Below are positions 54,302 to 63,014 of a stretch of 64,000 bases of DNA, one piece after another. The notes under the pieces are model-generated. The model had not been told where the DNA came from. It saw nothing but the letters and a program-made list of their open reading frames with translations, and ran no database searches. Made by a program: the position numbers and the translations under genes. Position 1 is the first letter of the stretch. Every line of letters starts with the position of its first letter. This DNA comes from Gemmatimonadota bacterium (GTDB lineage Bacteria > Gemmatimonadota > Gemmatimonadetes > Gemmatimonadales > Gemmatimonadaceae), in assembly GCA_016182795.1 (NCBI GenBank), contig JACPFW010000032.1:1-64000 (forward strand), given 5' to 3'.

Positions 54302-55390
54302 CTAGAACACTTCCCACGCGAAACCCGCTACCAAGCGCTCCGCCCGGCGGCGATTTAGGTCCAGACGAAGTAACGCCGTGCCGCCGGCACGCTGCGTCGT
54401 GCCGCGCACGGCCAGGTCGTCCACGCCATCACCGTCGGCGTCGAACGCGGTGAGCAGTTCGTGCGCGCGGAACCGGCCGTCGTCCACGCGCAGGGCGGTC
54501 ACCGCGCCGCTTGGCGCGATCAGTACGACGCGTTCGCGCACCCACTCGACGTCGCCGGCGCGCAGGCTTACGATCAACGCGCGGCGCGCCTCGCCAAAAC
54601 AGCCGCGCGCCTGACTGCTGGACACTTTCAAGCGGCGCTGGAGCCGCTCGTACGGAGGCCGCTCGAGTCGCAGCACGGCGTCGAGCGAATCGCGCACGAA
54701 CGCCACGCGCGCATTGAATGTGCTGTCGGCCGACGCGCGGGCTACCGCTTCTGCGCGGCGCACCGCGGGCGTGAGCGCCGCGAGGGCCGCGCGCGCCGCG
54801 CTGTCGGGTTCGATGCGCAACTCACAGGCGGTCGGCACTGGTTCGGCTACGCTGTCGGCGCGCTCGGCGAACGCCACCAACTGCGCCTTTCCGCGCGCGG
54901 CGCTATCGAGCGCCGGCGAGCCGATCACGCGCAGCACGATGCGGCCATTGTAGACCGCAAACGAGTCGACGACCACATCCTCGATGCCCTGCCCCCAGTG
55001 CAGGCGAAATGCGCTGCCGGCCGGCACGGGGCTCAGCACCTGCGCTGCCTCGCGAAACGCCCGCGCTTTGGCGCTGTCCTTGCGCACATCAAGATCCATG
55101 CGCCCGACATCGAGCAGCCACTGCTTGTTGCGCACGGCGGCCACGAAGGCGCGCGACTCGGTGGGGGCAAAGACCAGGAACGGCGCAATGGAATCGGCGC
55201 CTGGCGACAATTCTCGCTCGAGCGTCGTGTCGCGCACAGCCGCCATGGCGGCCGCTGAGTCGGCGGATTGTTGAGTGGCGCTGTCTGCGGCTGAGTTGGG
55301 TGCGCGCCGCTCTGCCGCTCGCGCACCCGCGCGGGGGGCGGCATCGCAGGCGGCCAGCAGGACGCATACCACGAGCGCCACGACACGCAC
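54302..55390 (-). CDS. C: lipoprotein with EF-hand-like DxDGDGxDD end
   Basis: The ~362-residue product has a lipoprotein signal (VRVVALVVCVLLAACDA) with GTG start; longer in-frame starts upstream would leave the lipobox internal. The middle is helix-rich (RAEAVARASADSTFNARVAFVRDSLDAVLRLERPPYERLQRRL). The C-terminus includes FDADGDGVDDLAVRG, a calcium-binding loop of the FG-GAP/dockerin type. Function unknown. Its 3' end is duplicated at 49.2 kb, so it is the right border of the duplicated region. It is convergent with the B genes and divergent from the FAD-subunit gene. Confidence 0.7.
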   Translation of the reverse strand: MRVVALVVCVLLAACDAAPRAGARAAERRAPNSAADSATQQSADSAAAMAAVRDTTLERELSPGADSIAPFLVFAPTESRAFVAAVRNKQWLLDVGRMDLDVRKDSAKARAFREAAQVLSPVPAGSAFRLHWGQGIEDVVVDSFAVYNGRIVLRVIGSPALDSAARGKAQLVAFAERADSVAEPVPTACELRIEPDSAARAALAALTPAVRRAEAVARASADSTFNARVAFVRDSLDAVLRLERPPYERLQRRLKVSSSQARGCFGEARRALIVSLRAGDVEWVRERVVLIAPSGAVTALRVDDGRFRAHELLTAFDADGDGVDDLAVRGTTQRAGGTALLRLDLNRRRAERLVAGFAWEVF

Positions 55391-55504
55391 GCCCCAACCG
55401 CCTTGGGCGTGGTGGCGGCGCGGCGCGCAATCGGACAGCTTGTTCGAGAGTGGTGACGTCACGATCGTGGAAGGTAGCCCCCGAACCGCGTACCCCGACA
55501 GCCT

Positions 55505-56479
55505 GTGACCCTGCACCCGTTCACGTACCACCGCGCCGAAAGCCTCGCCGACGCCGCGCGCGCCCTGGGCACGCCCGAGGCCGCGCCACTCGGCGGCGGC
55601 ACCGACCTGCTGGTCGCGATGAAGGAATCGCTGGTGCGTCCCGAGACGCTGGTGGACCTACGCCGCGTGCCGGGGGCGGGCGACATCACGCTGCATCCGG
55701 ACGGCTCGGCGCGCATCGGCTGCGCCGTGCGACTGGCGACGCTGGCGACCCACGAGGGCATCGCCGAGCGCTACGCCGCACTCGCGCAGGCGGCGGCGGC
55801 GGTGGGCACGCCGCAGCTGCGGACGATGGGCACGATCGGGGGCAATCTCGCGCAGCGACCGCGCTGCTGGTATTTCCGCGGCGGGTTGCCGTGCTTCAAG
55901 AACGGCGGCAGCGACTGCCTCGCCGAGCGCGGCGAGAACCAGTACCACGCGCTGTTCACCGATGGCACGTGCCACGCGGTGCATCCCAGCGATCCGCTGG
56001 TGGCGCTCACGGCGCTCGAGGCAAGCGTGGAAGTGACCGGCACCGCGGGCACGCGCACACTCGAGCTTGCCGCTCTGTTCGATGGCGCCGGGCGCAACGC
56101 GCGCGGCGAGACGACGCTCGCCACCGGCGAGTTCATCAGCGCGGTGCTGCTGCCGGCATCGGCGGCGGGCGGCGACCAGTTCTACGAGAAGCTGATGCAA
56201 CGCGGCGCGTGGGACTTTGCCACTGTGTCGCTGGCGGCGCATCGCCGTGTCGATGGCGGGGTGCGCATCGCGTTGGGCGGCGTCTCGCTCACGCCGTATC
56301 GTGTGAACTCGTCGGTCGAGGAAGATGTGGCCACCGGCGGACTCGACGACGACAGCATCGACGCGCTCGCCGAACGGGCGATGTACGACGCCCACCCGTT
56401 GGAGCACAACGGCTACAAGGTATGGCAGGCGCAGGCGCTGCTGCGGCGTGCGTTGCGGCGGCTCGACCCGCGCGCCTGA
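55505..56479 (+). CDS. Molybdenum hydroxylase FAD-binding (medium) subunit with [4Fe-4S]-type cysteines
   Basis: The 324-residue subunit binds FAD (LGGGTDLLVAMKE, GTPQLRTMGTIGGNLAQRPRCWYFR) and has the extra insert CWYFRGGLPCFKNGGSDCLA...CHAVHPSDPLVALTAL. That insert marks the YagS/PaoB and 4-hydroxybenzoyl-CoA-reductase types, in which the cysteines hold an additional [4Fe-4S] cluster. It lacks its partners nearby; they are at 35.0-37.8 kb. The start is GTG. The next gene, a cofactor nucleotidyltransferase, follows after 30 bases. Confidence 0.88.
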   Translation: MTLHPFTYHRAESLADAARALGTPEAAPLGGGTDLLVAMKESLVRPETLVDLRRVPGAGDITLHPDGSARIGCAVRLATLATHEGIAERYAALAQAAAAVGTPQLRTMGTIGGNLAQRPRCWYFRGGLPCFKNGGSDCLAERGENQYHALFTDGTCHAVHPSDPLVALTALEASVEVTGTAGTRTLELAALFDGAGRNARGETTLATGEFISAVLLPASAAGGDQFYEKLMQRGAWDFATVSLAAHRRVDGGVRIALGGVSLTPYRVNSSVEEDVATGGLDDDSIDALAERAMYDAHPLEHNGYKVWQAQALLRRALRRLDPRA

Positions 56480-56509
56480 TCGCGCGGCCATCCTTTACTC
56501 TCTCTGCGT

Positions 56510-57085
56510 ATGTCGGCTATCAAGAAGCATCCCTTCGCCGCGATCATCCTCGCCGCCGGCGCGGGCACGCGGTTCGGCGCGCCCAAGGTGAACGCCACGC
56601 TCCCTGATGGACGGCGGTTTCTCGATGTGGTCGCGGAACTCTGCCAAACCTGCGGCGGCGACCCGGTGGTGGCGGTGGTGCCGCCCGAGACAGCCGTTCC
56701 GGCCGGCGTGCGCGCGGTCGTCAATGCGCGGGCGAGCGACGAACAGGTCACGAGTCTGCGGCTCGGGCTCGCCCAGCTCGCCAACACCGACGTGCAGGGC
56801 GTGCTGGTCTGGCCGGTGGATCATCCGTTCGCGCAGCTGACGACCGGACTGGCGGTGGTGGATGCCGCGCGGCTCACCAACGCGCCCATCGTGGTGCCCG
56901 TGCATGACGGCGCGCGCGGACATCCTGTCTGGTTCGGCCGCGAGACGTGGCGCGAACTGATGACGGTGCCGAGCGGCGGCGCGCGGGCTGTGGTGCACGC
57001 CTATGGGAGCCGGGTGCAGGAAGTGCGCGTCACCGACGCGGGCATCCACCGCGACATCGATACGCGGGCCGATCTCGACGGCTAG
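56510..57085 (+). CDS. MocA/MobA-like molybdenum cofactor nucleotidyltransferase
   Basis: The 191-residue protein starts with the transferase motif AAIILAAGAGTRFGAPKVNATLPDGRRFLD and carries WPVDHPF and GHPVWFGRETWRELM. It should add CMP (or GMP) to molybdopterin, which the hydroxylase family needs as the cytosine dinucleotide, so its place next to the FAD subunit is functional. The usual LxxGxSxRmGxxK motif is modified (AGTRFGAPKV), as in MocA proteins. It is convergent with pdxB. Confidence 0.85.
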   Translation: MSAIKKHPFAAIILAAGAGTRFGAPKVNATLPDGRRFLDVVAELCQTCGGDPVVAVVPPETAVPAGVRAVVNARASDEQVTSLRLGLAQLANTDVQGVLVWPVDHPFAQLTTGLAVVDAARLTNAPIVVPVHDGARGHPVWFGRETWRELMTVPSGGARAVVHAYGSRVQEVRVTDAGIHRDIDTRADLDG

Positions 57086-57101
57086 TCCGTGCGCTGCGCG
57101 G

Positions 57102-58244
57102 CTACGGCGTCTCGACGGGCCGCATTCCGAGGCTGAGCAGCGGACGCGCGACGTCCGGCGGGAGTCCGTCGGTGACGAGCTGATGGTGCACGAACTCCCG
57201 CCGCACCGGATGCTCAACGCGCTGCCGTTCGAACGACGCCGGGTCAGCCCGCAGGCGCGCATCGTCTGCGACGATGTCGTACGTCGCGCGCACCGCGGCG
57301 GCGATCTGCTGCTGCACCGTGCCTGCTGACGCCGCGAGCGTGACCGTCGGCTGCGGCGGCGCGGGGATGTCACGCGGATACCACGCGTCCAGGCCGAGCC
57401 CAAAGTGCCGGCTGACGGCCTGAACGCTAATCGCGGTGCCGTTGGCTTTGCCGTCGGCAGAGTAGCCCGCGATGTGCGGGGTGGCGAGATCGACGGCCGC
57501 GAGCAGTTGGCGGTCGATGTCCGGTTCGTGCTCCCAGACGTCGAGCACGCAGCCGGCCAGCCGCCGCTCGCGCAGCGCGTCGGTCAGCGCCGCCGACTCG
57601 ACCACTTCACCGCGCGACGAGTTGATGAGGAACTGGTCGGGGCGCAGCGCCGCCAGCAGCGCGCTGTCCACAAGGTGGAAGGTGCGGTCCTCTCCGTCGC
57701 GCGCGAGCGGCACGTGAAGCGTGATGATGTCGGAGCGCTCGATGATCTCGGCGAGCGAGACAAACCCGTCGGCGCCCTCGGCCCGCGCGCGCGGCGGATC
57801 ATTGAGCAGGGTCGTCATGCCGAGCACGCGGCAGAGCCGGTCGACGCGTCGGCCGACGTTGCCGACACCGACGATCCCAATTGTCTTCCCCGCCAGCGTC
57901 AGCGCGCGCCGCTCGGTGAGGGTGAGCAGGGCGGCGGCCACATACTGCTGCACCGACGACGCGTTGCACCCGGGGGCATTGGTCCACGTAATGCCGCGTG
58001 CGGCGCAGTACGCCGTGTCGATGTGGTCGAAGCCGATGGTCGCCGAGGCGATGAAGCGCACGGCGCTCCCCCGCAGAAGCGACTCGTCGCACCGCGTCCG
58101 CGTGCGGACGATGAGTGCGTCAGCCGACGAGAGCGCGGCCGGTGTGATCTCCGCGCCGCGCAGATAAGTCACCTCGGCGTGCGGGTCGAGCACTCCGTGG
58201 ATGAAGGGAATGTCGCGGTCGACGACGATGCGCAACGGCGTCAC
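57102..58244 (-). CDS. pdxB: Erythronate-4-phosphate dehydrogenase
   Basis: PdxB oxidises 4-phosphoerythronate in the DXP-dependent pyridoxal phosphate pathway. Evidence: N-terminal IVVDRDIPFIHGVLDPHAEVTYL, catalytic-domain substrate loop FIASATIGFDHIDTAY, NAD motif GIVGVGNVGRRVDRLCRVLGM, INSSRGEVV (Arg), LDVWEHEPDI (Glu) and TPHIAGYSADGKANGT (His). The C-terminal PdxB dimer domain is present (380 residues). GTG start, overlapping the stop of the upstream hydrolase gene by four bases. Confidence 0.92.
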   Translation of the reverse strand: MTPLRIVVDRDIPFIHGVLDPHAEVTYLRGAEITPAALSSADALIVRTRTRCDESLLRGSAVRFIASATIGFDHIDTAYCAARGITWTNAPGCNASSVQQYVAAALLTLTERRALTLAGKTIGIVGVGNVGRRVDRLCRVLGMTTLLNDPPRARAEGADGFVSLAEIIERSDIITLHVPLARDGEDRTFHLVDSALLAALRPDQFLINSSRGEVVESAALTDALRERRLAGCVLDVWEHEPDIDRQLLAAVDLATPHIAGYSADGKANGTAISVQAVSRHFGLGLDAWYPRDIPAPPQPTVTLAASAGTVQQQIAAAVRATYDIVADDARLRADPASFERQRVEHPVRREFVHHQLVTDGLPPDVARPLLSLGMRPVETP

Positions 58245-60085
58245 GGCGATACGACCTGGATGTCCACGCGCGACGCCTGCGACGGTGAACGCCAGACACG
58301 GTGCGTCTGCGCGCGGAAGTCGCTGTCGCGGGCCTCAAAGATGTTCGGCACGTACACCTGCGGATTGCGGTCGATGAGCGGGAACCACGTGCTCTGCACC
58401 TGCACCATCACCCGATGACCCTTGAGGAACCGGTAGCTCTGCGTGTGCAGGTCAATGGTGATCGGCGTGACCTGATTAGGCACCATTGGCTTGGGCTTCT
58501 CGAGCGACTCGCGGAAGCGCGAGCGGAAGACATCGTTGGCGACCATCAGTTCGAAACCCCCGAGTTTGCTGTTGGGCGCGTAGTCCTCGGGATAGACGTC
58601 GATGAGTTTGCCGATCCAGTCCGCGTCGCTGCCGGTGGTGGAGACGTGCAGGCGGGCGGTGACGTCGCCGGCGAGAACGAGGTCCGCGGCGAGCGGTTCG
58701 GTCATCCACGACAGTACGTCGCTGCGGTCCTTCACAAAGCGCTGGTCCTCGGCGAGCCAGACCGGCCACCCCGATCCCTTGGCGAAGTACGTCGGCTCAA
58801 TGGGGCGGTTGCGATACGGCACCGGATGCGCCGGGTCGGAGATGAACGAGTCGTTGCCGGTTGTGGTCGGCGCGTCGAACGAGAGCACGCCATTGGCCTG
58901 CACGTAGAGCGATTTCGTGACGGCCTCCGCGGGCGGCCACGCGGTGAATGTGCGCCAATGGTTGCTCCCGCTCTCGAACACCGTCGCCTCGGCGGGGACG
59001 TAGTCGCCCTTGCCCTTGAGGTACTTCGCGAAGAACGGGGCCTCGACATTGGCGCGGAACTCGACGGAGGTCGGCGCGCCGAAGTCGATCTTGCCCAGCG
59101 TGCGCCCGTCGCGCCGCCAGCCGCCGTGGTTCCACGGGCCGACGACGAGGAAGTTGTTGGACTTCGTGTCCTGCTTCTCGAGCGTGCGGTAGATGTGCAC
59201 CGGTCCGTAGAAATCTTCCTGATCCCACCAGCCGGCTACGTTTAGCGTTGGCACCGTGACGCGCGTGAGGTAGGGCTGCATCGCCTGCCGCTGCCAGAAG
59301 CTGTCGTAGTTCGGATGCGCCGCGAAGTCGTTCCACGTCGGAATCTTCCCCTTGAGGTACTTCGCGTTGACGTTGGCGAGCGAGCCCAGCTTCAGGTACC
59401 AGTCGTAGGTGTCATAACGGTCGAAGGCGAACTGTTCGTTCTCCTTGGACGTCTCCATCATCGCCGCGTACTCAAAGCCATACGACAGACGAAACGCGCC
59501 GTTGTGGTGAAAGTCGTCGCCGATCCACATATCGGCGGGCGAGGCCTGCGGGCTGACGGCGGCGAGCGCCGGATGCGGATCAAGCATCGCCATCGCGGTA
59601 GTCCAGCCCGGATATGACACGCCGAACATCCCCACCTTGCCGTTGTGGTTGGGGACGTTCTTCAGCAGCCAGTCGATGGTGTCCCACGCGTCGGTCGATT
59701 CATCGATGCGCGGCCCCGGACCGTCGACGAGGCGTGGCGGCCGCTGCATCACAAACTGTCCTTCGCTCTTGTAGCGGCCGCGGATGTCCTGCATCACGAA
59801 GATGTAGCGTTCGGCGGCGAGTTCCGGATACGCGTTCGCGAGCGGGAATCGCGCTTCGGGGGCGCCGTACGGCGTGCGGATGAACAAGAAGGGAAGCGGC
59901 TCGCGCTGATCCTTGGGGGCAAATATCACGGTGTTGAGCGCGATGCCGTCGCGCACGGTGACCATCGCCTGGCGATAGGTGTACTCCGGCGCGACGCCCT
60001 GCGCGGCCAGTGACTGAGCGACGATTGCCAGTCCGGCGAGGACGACCGCGGAACGAGTGTACCGACGAGGAAGGAGCAGGCGCAT
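58241..60085 (-). CDS. CocE/NonD-family hydrolase, exported
   Basis: This ~614-residue secreted alpha/beta hydrolase has a signal peptide (SAVVLAGLAIVAQSLAAQG). It carries RDGIALNTVIFAPKD, VMQDIRGRYKSEGQF, the nucleophile elbow GMFGVSYPGWTTAMA (Ser) and the C-terminal jelly-roll domain (ADLVLAGDVTARLHVSTTGSDADWIGKLIDVYPEDYA). The family includes cocaine esterase and X-prolyl dipeptidyl peptidases. The ATG at 60085 is preceded by GGGGG at six bases. It is co-transcribed with pdxB (GTGA overlap); the link between the two is not obvious. Confidence 0.88.
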   Translation of the reverse strand: MRLLLPRRYTRSAVVLAGLAIVAQSLAAQGVAPEYTYRQAMVTVRDGIALNTVIFAPKDQREPLPFLFIRTPYGAPEARFPLANAYPELAAERYIFVMQDIRGRYKSEGQFVMQRPPRLVDGPGPRIDESTDAWDTIDWLLKNVPNHNGKVGMFGVSYPGWTTAMAMLDPHPALAAVSPQASPADMWIGDDFHHNGAFRLSYGFEYAAMMETSKENEQFAFDRYDTYDWYLKLGSLANVNAKYLKGKIPTWNDFAAHPNYDSFWQRQAMQPYLTRVTVPTLNVAGWWDQEDFYGPVHIYRTLEKQDTKSNNFLVVGPWNHGGWRRDGRTLGKIDFGAPTSVEFRANVEAPFFAKYLKGKGDYVPAEATVFESGSNHWRTFTAWPPAEAVTKSLYVQANGVLSFDAPTTTGNDSFISDPAHPVPYRNRPIEPTYFAKGSGWPVWLAEDQRFVKDRSDVLSWMTEPLAADLVLAGDVTARLHVSTTGSDADWIGKLIDVYPEDYAPNSKLGGFELMVANDVFRSRFRESLEKPKPMVPNQVTPITIDLHTQSYRFLKGHRVMVQVQSTWFPLIDRNPQVYVPNIFEARDSDFRAQTHRVWRSPSQASRVDIQVVSP

Positions 60086-60288
60086 CGTGAACCCCCTGAT
60101 ATGGGCGGAAAGTACGGTGTCCCGTGGCCGACGGGTACTCCGAGCGGCCCACAAACCCTGTGGGTGGTTGCGGTGTCCAAGAACTGTCTGGACTCGTTGC
60201 ACGGCGGACCGGGGAAACCCTGGGACGGCGGGCCGCGTAGTGCAGGCAGCAGTGTGTGTGTGTCTCCACCCCCTGAGGGACTCGACTT

Positions 60289-61401
60289 ATGCGTCTCCAC
60301 ACGGCTCTAGTGCTGACTCTTGCTCTCACGGCCGGCGGTTCCGCCGTGGCGCAGGAATCCACGAGCGACAAGCCGGTGCGCCACGGCATTTCCATCGGCA
60401 ACTATCCCAACGTCAGCGGGCTTCGGCTCAATTTCCGCGACCGTTCGCTGGGCGACGTCCACGGCGCGAACGTCACGATCTGGTCGCCGTACGACGGCGA
60501 CATGAGCGGCTCGGTGCGCGGCTTCGCCGTGGGCCTGCCGATGACCGGCGCCGGATCGATCCACGGCATCGCGACCGGCCTGCTTGGCGTCGGCGCGGGC
60601 AAGCAGCTAAGCGGCATCGCCGTGGCGCCGCTGGGCGTTGGCACCGGCGGAAAGCTCAAGGGCATCGCCGTTGGCGGCATGGGTGTCGGCGGCGGCGGTG
60701 ATCTCCAGGGCATCGCGATTGGCGGAGTGGGAGCCGGCGTGGGCGGCGACGCGCGGGGAATCCTGCTCGGCGGCATCGGCACCGGTGTTGGAGGCAACCT
60801 GCATGGACTCGCGTTCGGCACGGTCGGCGTGGGCGCCGGCGGCCGCGTGAAGGGGATCGTGGCCGGCGGCATTGGCGCCGGCGCGGGCGGTGATCTGCAG
60901 GGCATCGCGATCGGCGGCATTGGCGTTGGAGCTGGTGGCGACGCGCGCGGCTTACTGGTCGGCGGTATTGGCGCCGGCGCGGGCGGAAATTTCCGCGGTA
61001 TCGGACTCGGCGGCATCGGCATTGGCGTCGGCGGTAACCTGCGCGGGCTCGCGATCGGCGGCATTGGCGTGGGCGCCGGCTCCAGTATCGACGGCATTGC
61101 GATTGCCGGCGTCGGCATTGGCTCGCCGACGATCCGCAAGTTCGCGATGGCGCCGGTGATTGGCGCGAACCGGATGAGCGGCCTGATGATCGCCCCCGCC
61201 TGGGCGCAGCTCGAGAAGGGCGGCCGGATGCGCGGCGTGTCGGTGTCGACCGTGAACTCGATGCGCGGCGAGCAGAAGGGGCTGACCATCGGCATCGTCA
61301 ACTACGCGCGCGAACTCGACGGCATGCAGATTGGCGTGATTAACATTGCGCGGAATGCGAACGTGAAGTTCTTGCCGGTGATCAACTATCACCGGAAATA
61401 A
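60289..61401 (+). CDS. Exported protein with about a dozen 16-residue glycine-rich repeats (LA_2272-like surface repeat type)
   Basis: The 370-residue protein has a signal peptide (MRLHTALVLTLALTAGGSAVA). Residues ~90-285 contain 12-13 tandem copies of the unit G(D/N)LxGIAIGGIGVGAG (16 residues, 48 bases). Such regular repeats with alternating Gly and Ile/Ala suggest a beta-solenoid. The C-terminus (GLTIGIVNYARELDGMQIGVINIARNANVKFLPVINYH) matches surface-repeat proteins of the LA_2272 type. It may be a surface or outer-membrane protein; function is unknown. A GAGGGA site precedes the ATG. Confidence 0.78.
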   Translation: MRLHTALVLTLALTAGGSAVAQESTSDKPVRHGISIGNYPNVSGLRLNFRDRSLGDVHGANVTIWSPYDGDMSGSVRGFAVGLPMTGAGSIHGIATGLLGVGAGKQLSGIAVAPLGVGTGGKLKGIAVGGMGVGGGGDLQGIAIGGVGAGVGGDARGILLGGIGTGVGGNLHGLAFGTVGVGAGGRVKGIVAGGIGAGAGGDLQGIAIGGIGVGAGGDARGLLVGGIGAGAGGNFRGIGLGGIGIGVGGNLRGLAIGGIGVGAGSSIDGIAIAGVGIGSPTIRKFAMAPVIGANRMSGLMIAPAWAQLEKGGRMRGVSVSTVNSMRGEQKGLTIGIVNYARELDGMQIGVINIARNANVKFLPVINYHRK

Positions 61402-61542
61402 CGGATCTCGGATTTCGGATACAGATACGGGATAACGATTTCGGATACGGATTAACGATGAGGGGCCGGCATTCGCCGGCCCCTCATCATCTATCAACAT
61501 CCAGTATCTGTATCCCTTATCCGTATCCGAAATCCGAGATCC
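61402..61542. terminator. Composite bidirectional terminator: CGGATAC-type arms around a hairpin core
   Basis: The element fills the whole gap between two convergent stops. Core: AGGGGCCGGC, ATTC, GCCGGCCCCT (61461-61484), a perfect 10-bp stem. The left arm (61403-61460) of degenerate CGGATTTCGGATAC units is complementary to the right arm (61485-61541). The outermost 20 bases of the arms are exactly complementary, so the full element can fold as a hairpin of about 60 bp with bulges. Confidence 0.8.
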
Positions 61543-62817
61543 CTAATAGAGCAAGTATTTCGCTCTCACCGCACCAAACCTCGCCACCTCGTCTTCCCAC
61601 TCCGCGAAAATCTCCTTCGGTGTCCGTCCCGCTTGCAGCATCGCCTTGAGCCGCGGCGTCGCGACCAGACGATCGAGCACGACATCGTTCCAGACGAGCC
61701 GGTCCGAGTGGAGCGACTGCACCGCCCAGAGCAGCGCCACGCCGGCGCGGTACGGCTGAAACGCGTTGCGGTCGGTGACGCGCAGCGTGATGCCGTTCAG
61801 TCGCTCGCCAGCCAGTTCGGGGGGACGCGAGTGAAACGGCTGTTGTACCGGCGTGAAGGTGACCGTATCGAAGCGCACGCCGGCGAGGCCGACTGCGTTG
61901 AGCATCGACGCGGCACGCACGTGGTCGAGCCACGGCGCGCCGATCATCTCGAACGGCGCGGGGCTTCCCCGCCCTTCTGAGACATTGACCGCCTCAAAGA
62001 GGCAGGTGCCGACGTAGGCGAGCAAGGAGTTGAGCGTCAGCAGGTTGGGCGACGGCTTGCGCCACGGCATGCCGGTCTCGTCGAGCCACATCGTGCGCGT
62101 CCAGCCGGTCATCGGGACGACGTGCAGCGTCACCGGCTTTCCGCCCTGCAGCATTCCCTCGCCGTTGTAGAGGCGGGCTAGCTCGGCCATCGTCATGCCG
62201 TGCTGCACCGGCACGCGCGCGTACGATCCAAAGCGGAAGCGATATGCCGAATCGGTGACAAAGCCATCCACGCGCGCGCCGGTGATCGGGTTCGGGCGAT
62301 CGAGCACCACCACCTCGAGCCCGTACTCGGCGGCGGCGTCCATGACGAAGCCGAGGATGTTGATGTGCTCGTAGAAGCGGGCGCCGACTTCCTGGATGTC
62401 GACGATCACCACCTGCGCGTCGGCGAACATCTCGCGCGTGGGGCGGTGGATGTCTCCATAGAGGTTGTACTTCACGAGTCTCGTGCGGGCGTCAATGGTG
62501 CGTTCGCCTTCATGCGGGGCCGAGTAGTCGTTGGTGCGGATGTCCTGATCCATGCCGAAGAGGACGCGCAGGGGGCGGTCCGGCAGGCCGTAGAGCGCAT
62601 CGGCCAGGTGCGTGCCGTCGGCGAGAACGCCGCTGTGGTTGGAGACCAGCGCGAGGCGCTTGCCGCGAATCAGGTGCGCGAACTCCGTGAGCAGGCGATC
62701 GGCGCCGGCGATGACCGCGGACTTAGGCGTCGGTTGCGCGGCGCTCAGTTCGGCGAGCGGGGTGAGGAGGCCGAGCACGACGGGGAGCAGCCGTCGAAGG
62801 GAAACAACTGGACGCAT
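61543..62817 (-). CDS. NamZ-like (DUF1343) exo-beta-N-acetylmuramidase homologue, probably atypical
   Basis: The 424-residue protein has a signal peptide (LLPVVLGLLTPLAELSAAQ) and the DUF1343/NamZ core: LIRGKRLALVSNHSGVLADGTHLAD, VVIVDIQEVGARFYEHINILGFVMDAAAEYGLEVVVLDRPNPI, HGMTMAELARLYN, DETGMPWRKPSPNLLTLNSLLAYVGTCLFEAVNVSEGRGS and FEMIGAPWLD. NamZ enzymes release N-acetylmuramic acid from peptidoglycan ends. The segment usually read as PEHGxRG after LF(G/A) appears here as LFGMDQDIRTND, so two residues normally thought to belong to the active site are changed. It might be inactive or have another substrate. Confidence 0.8.
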   Translation of the reverse strand: MRPVVSLRRLLPVVLGLLTPLAELSAAQPTPKSAVIAGADRLLTEFAHLIRGKRLALVSNHSGVLADGTHLADALYGLPDRPLRVLFGMDQDIRTNDYSAPHEGERTIDARTRLVKYNLYGDIHRPTREMFADAQVVIVDIQEVGARFYEHINILGFVMDAAAEYGLEVVVLDRPNPITGARVDGFVTDSAYRFRFGSYARVPVQHGMTMAELARLYNGEGMLQGGKPVTLHVVPMTGWTRTMWLDETGMPWRKPSPNLLTLNSLLAYVGTCLFEAVNVSEGRGSPAPFEMIGAPWLDHVRAASMLNAVGLAGVRFDTVTFTPVQQPFHSRPPELAGERLNGITLRVTDRNAFQPYRAGVALLWAVQSLHSDRLVWNDVVLDRLVATPRLKAMLQAGRTPKEIFAEWEDEVARFGAVRAKYLLY

Positions 62818-63014
62818 GAGCGAGCGGGTACGAGGGGTGGGGTCAGTTGGAGGAGAGAAGTTGTGCGTCGGGTGCTTGACCCGCCACGCCCGATACGCGG
62901 GAGGCAAGGCGCCGCTCGGCGTGGACTCCTTAACGAGCCAAACGCCGCAGCGCTTTGTGAGCCGCTACGGCGTCTGGCAGTTCACCCCCACCCCTGGAGG
63001 CTGACTAGTAGTAC

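Noticed and set aside
57086-57101. Possible terminator between the MocA-like gene and pdxB
   Set aside because: Only a GCGC/GCGC self-complementary stretch without a loop or T-run; not convincing.
60148-60164. Small hairpin CCCACA-AACCC-TGTGGG in the gap 60086-60288
   Set aside because: Only a 6-bp stem, no T-run and no gene end nearby on either strand; likely chance.
60252-60264. GTGTGTGTGTGT dinucleotide run before the surface-repeat gene
   Set aside because: It is short, not followed by a frame-dependent start and has no sign of being part of a phase-variable switch.
60289-61401. Repeats at 60.5-61.1 kb as a CRISPR-like or satellite array
   Set aside because: They are in-frame codons of a 16-residue protein repeat, with no spacers.
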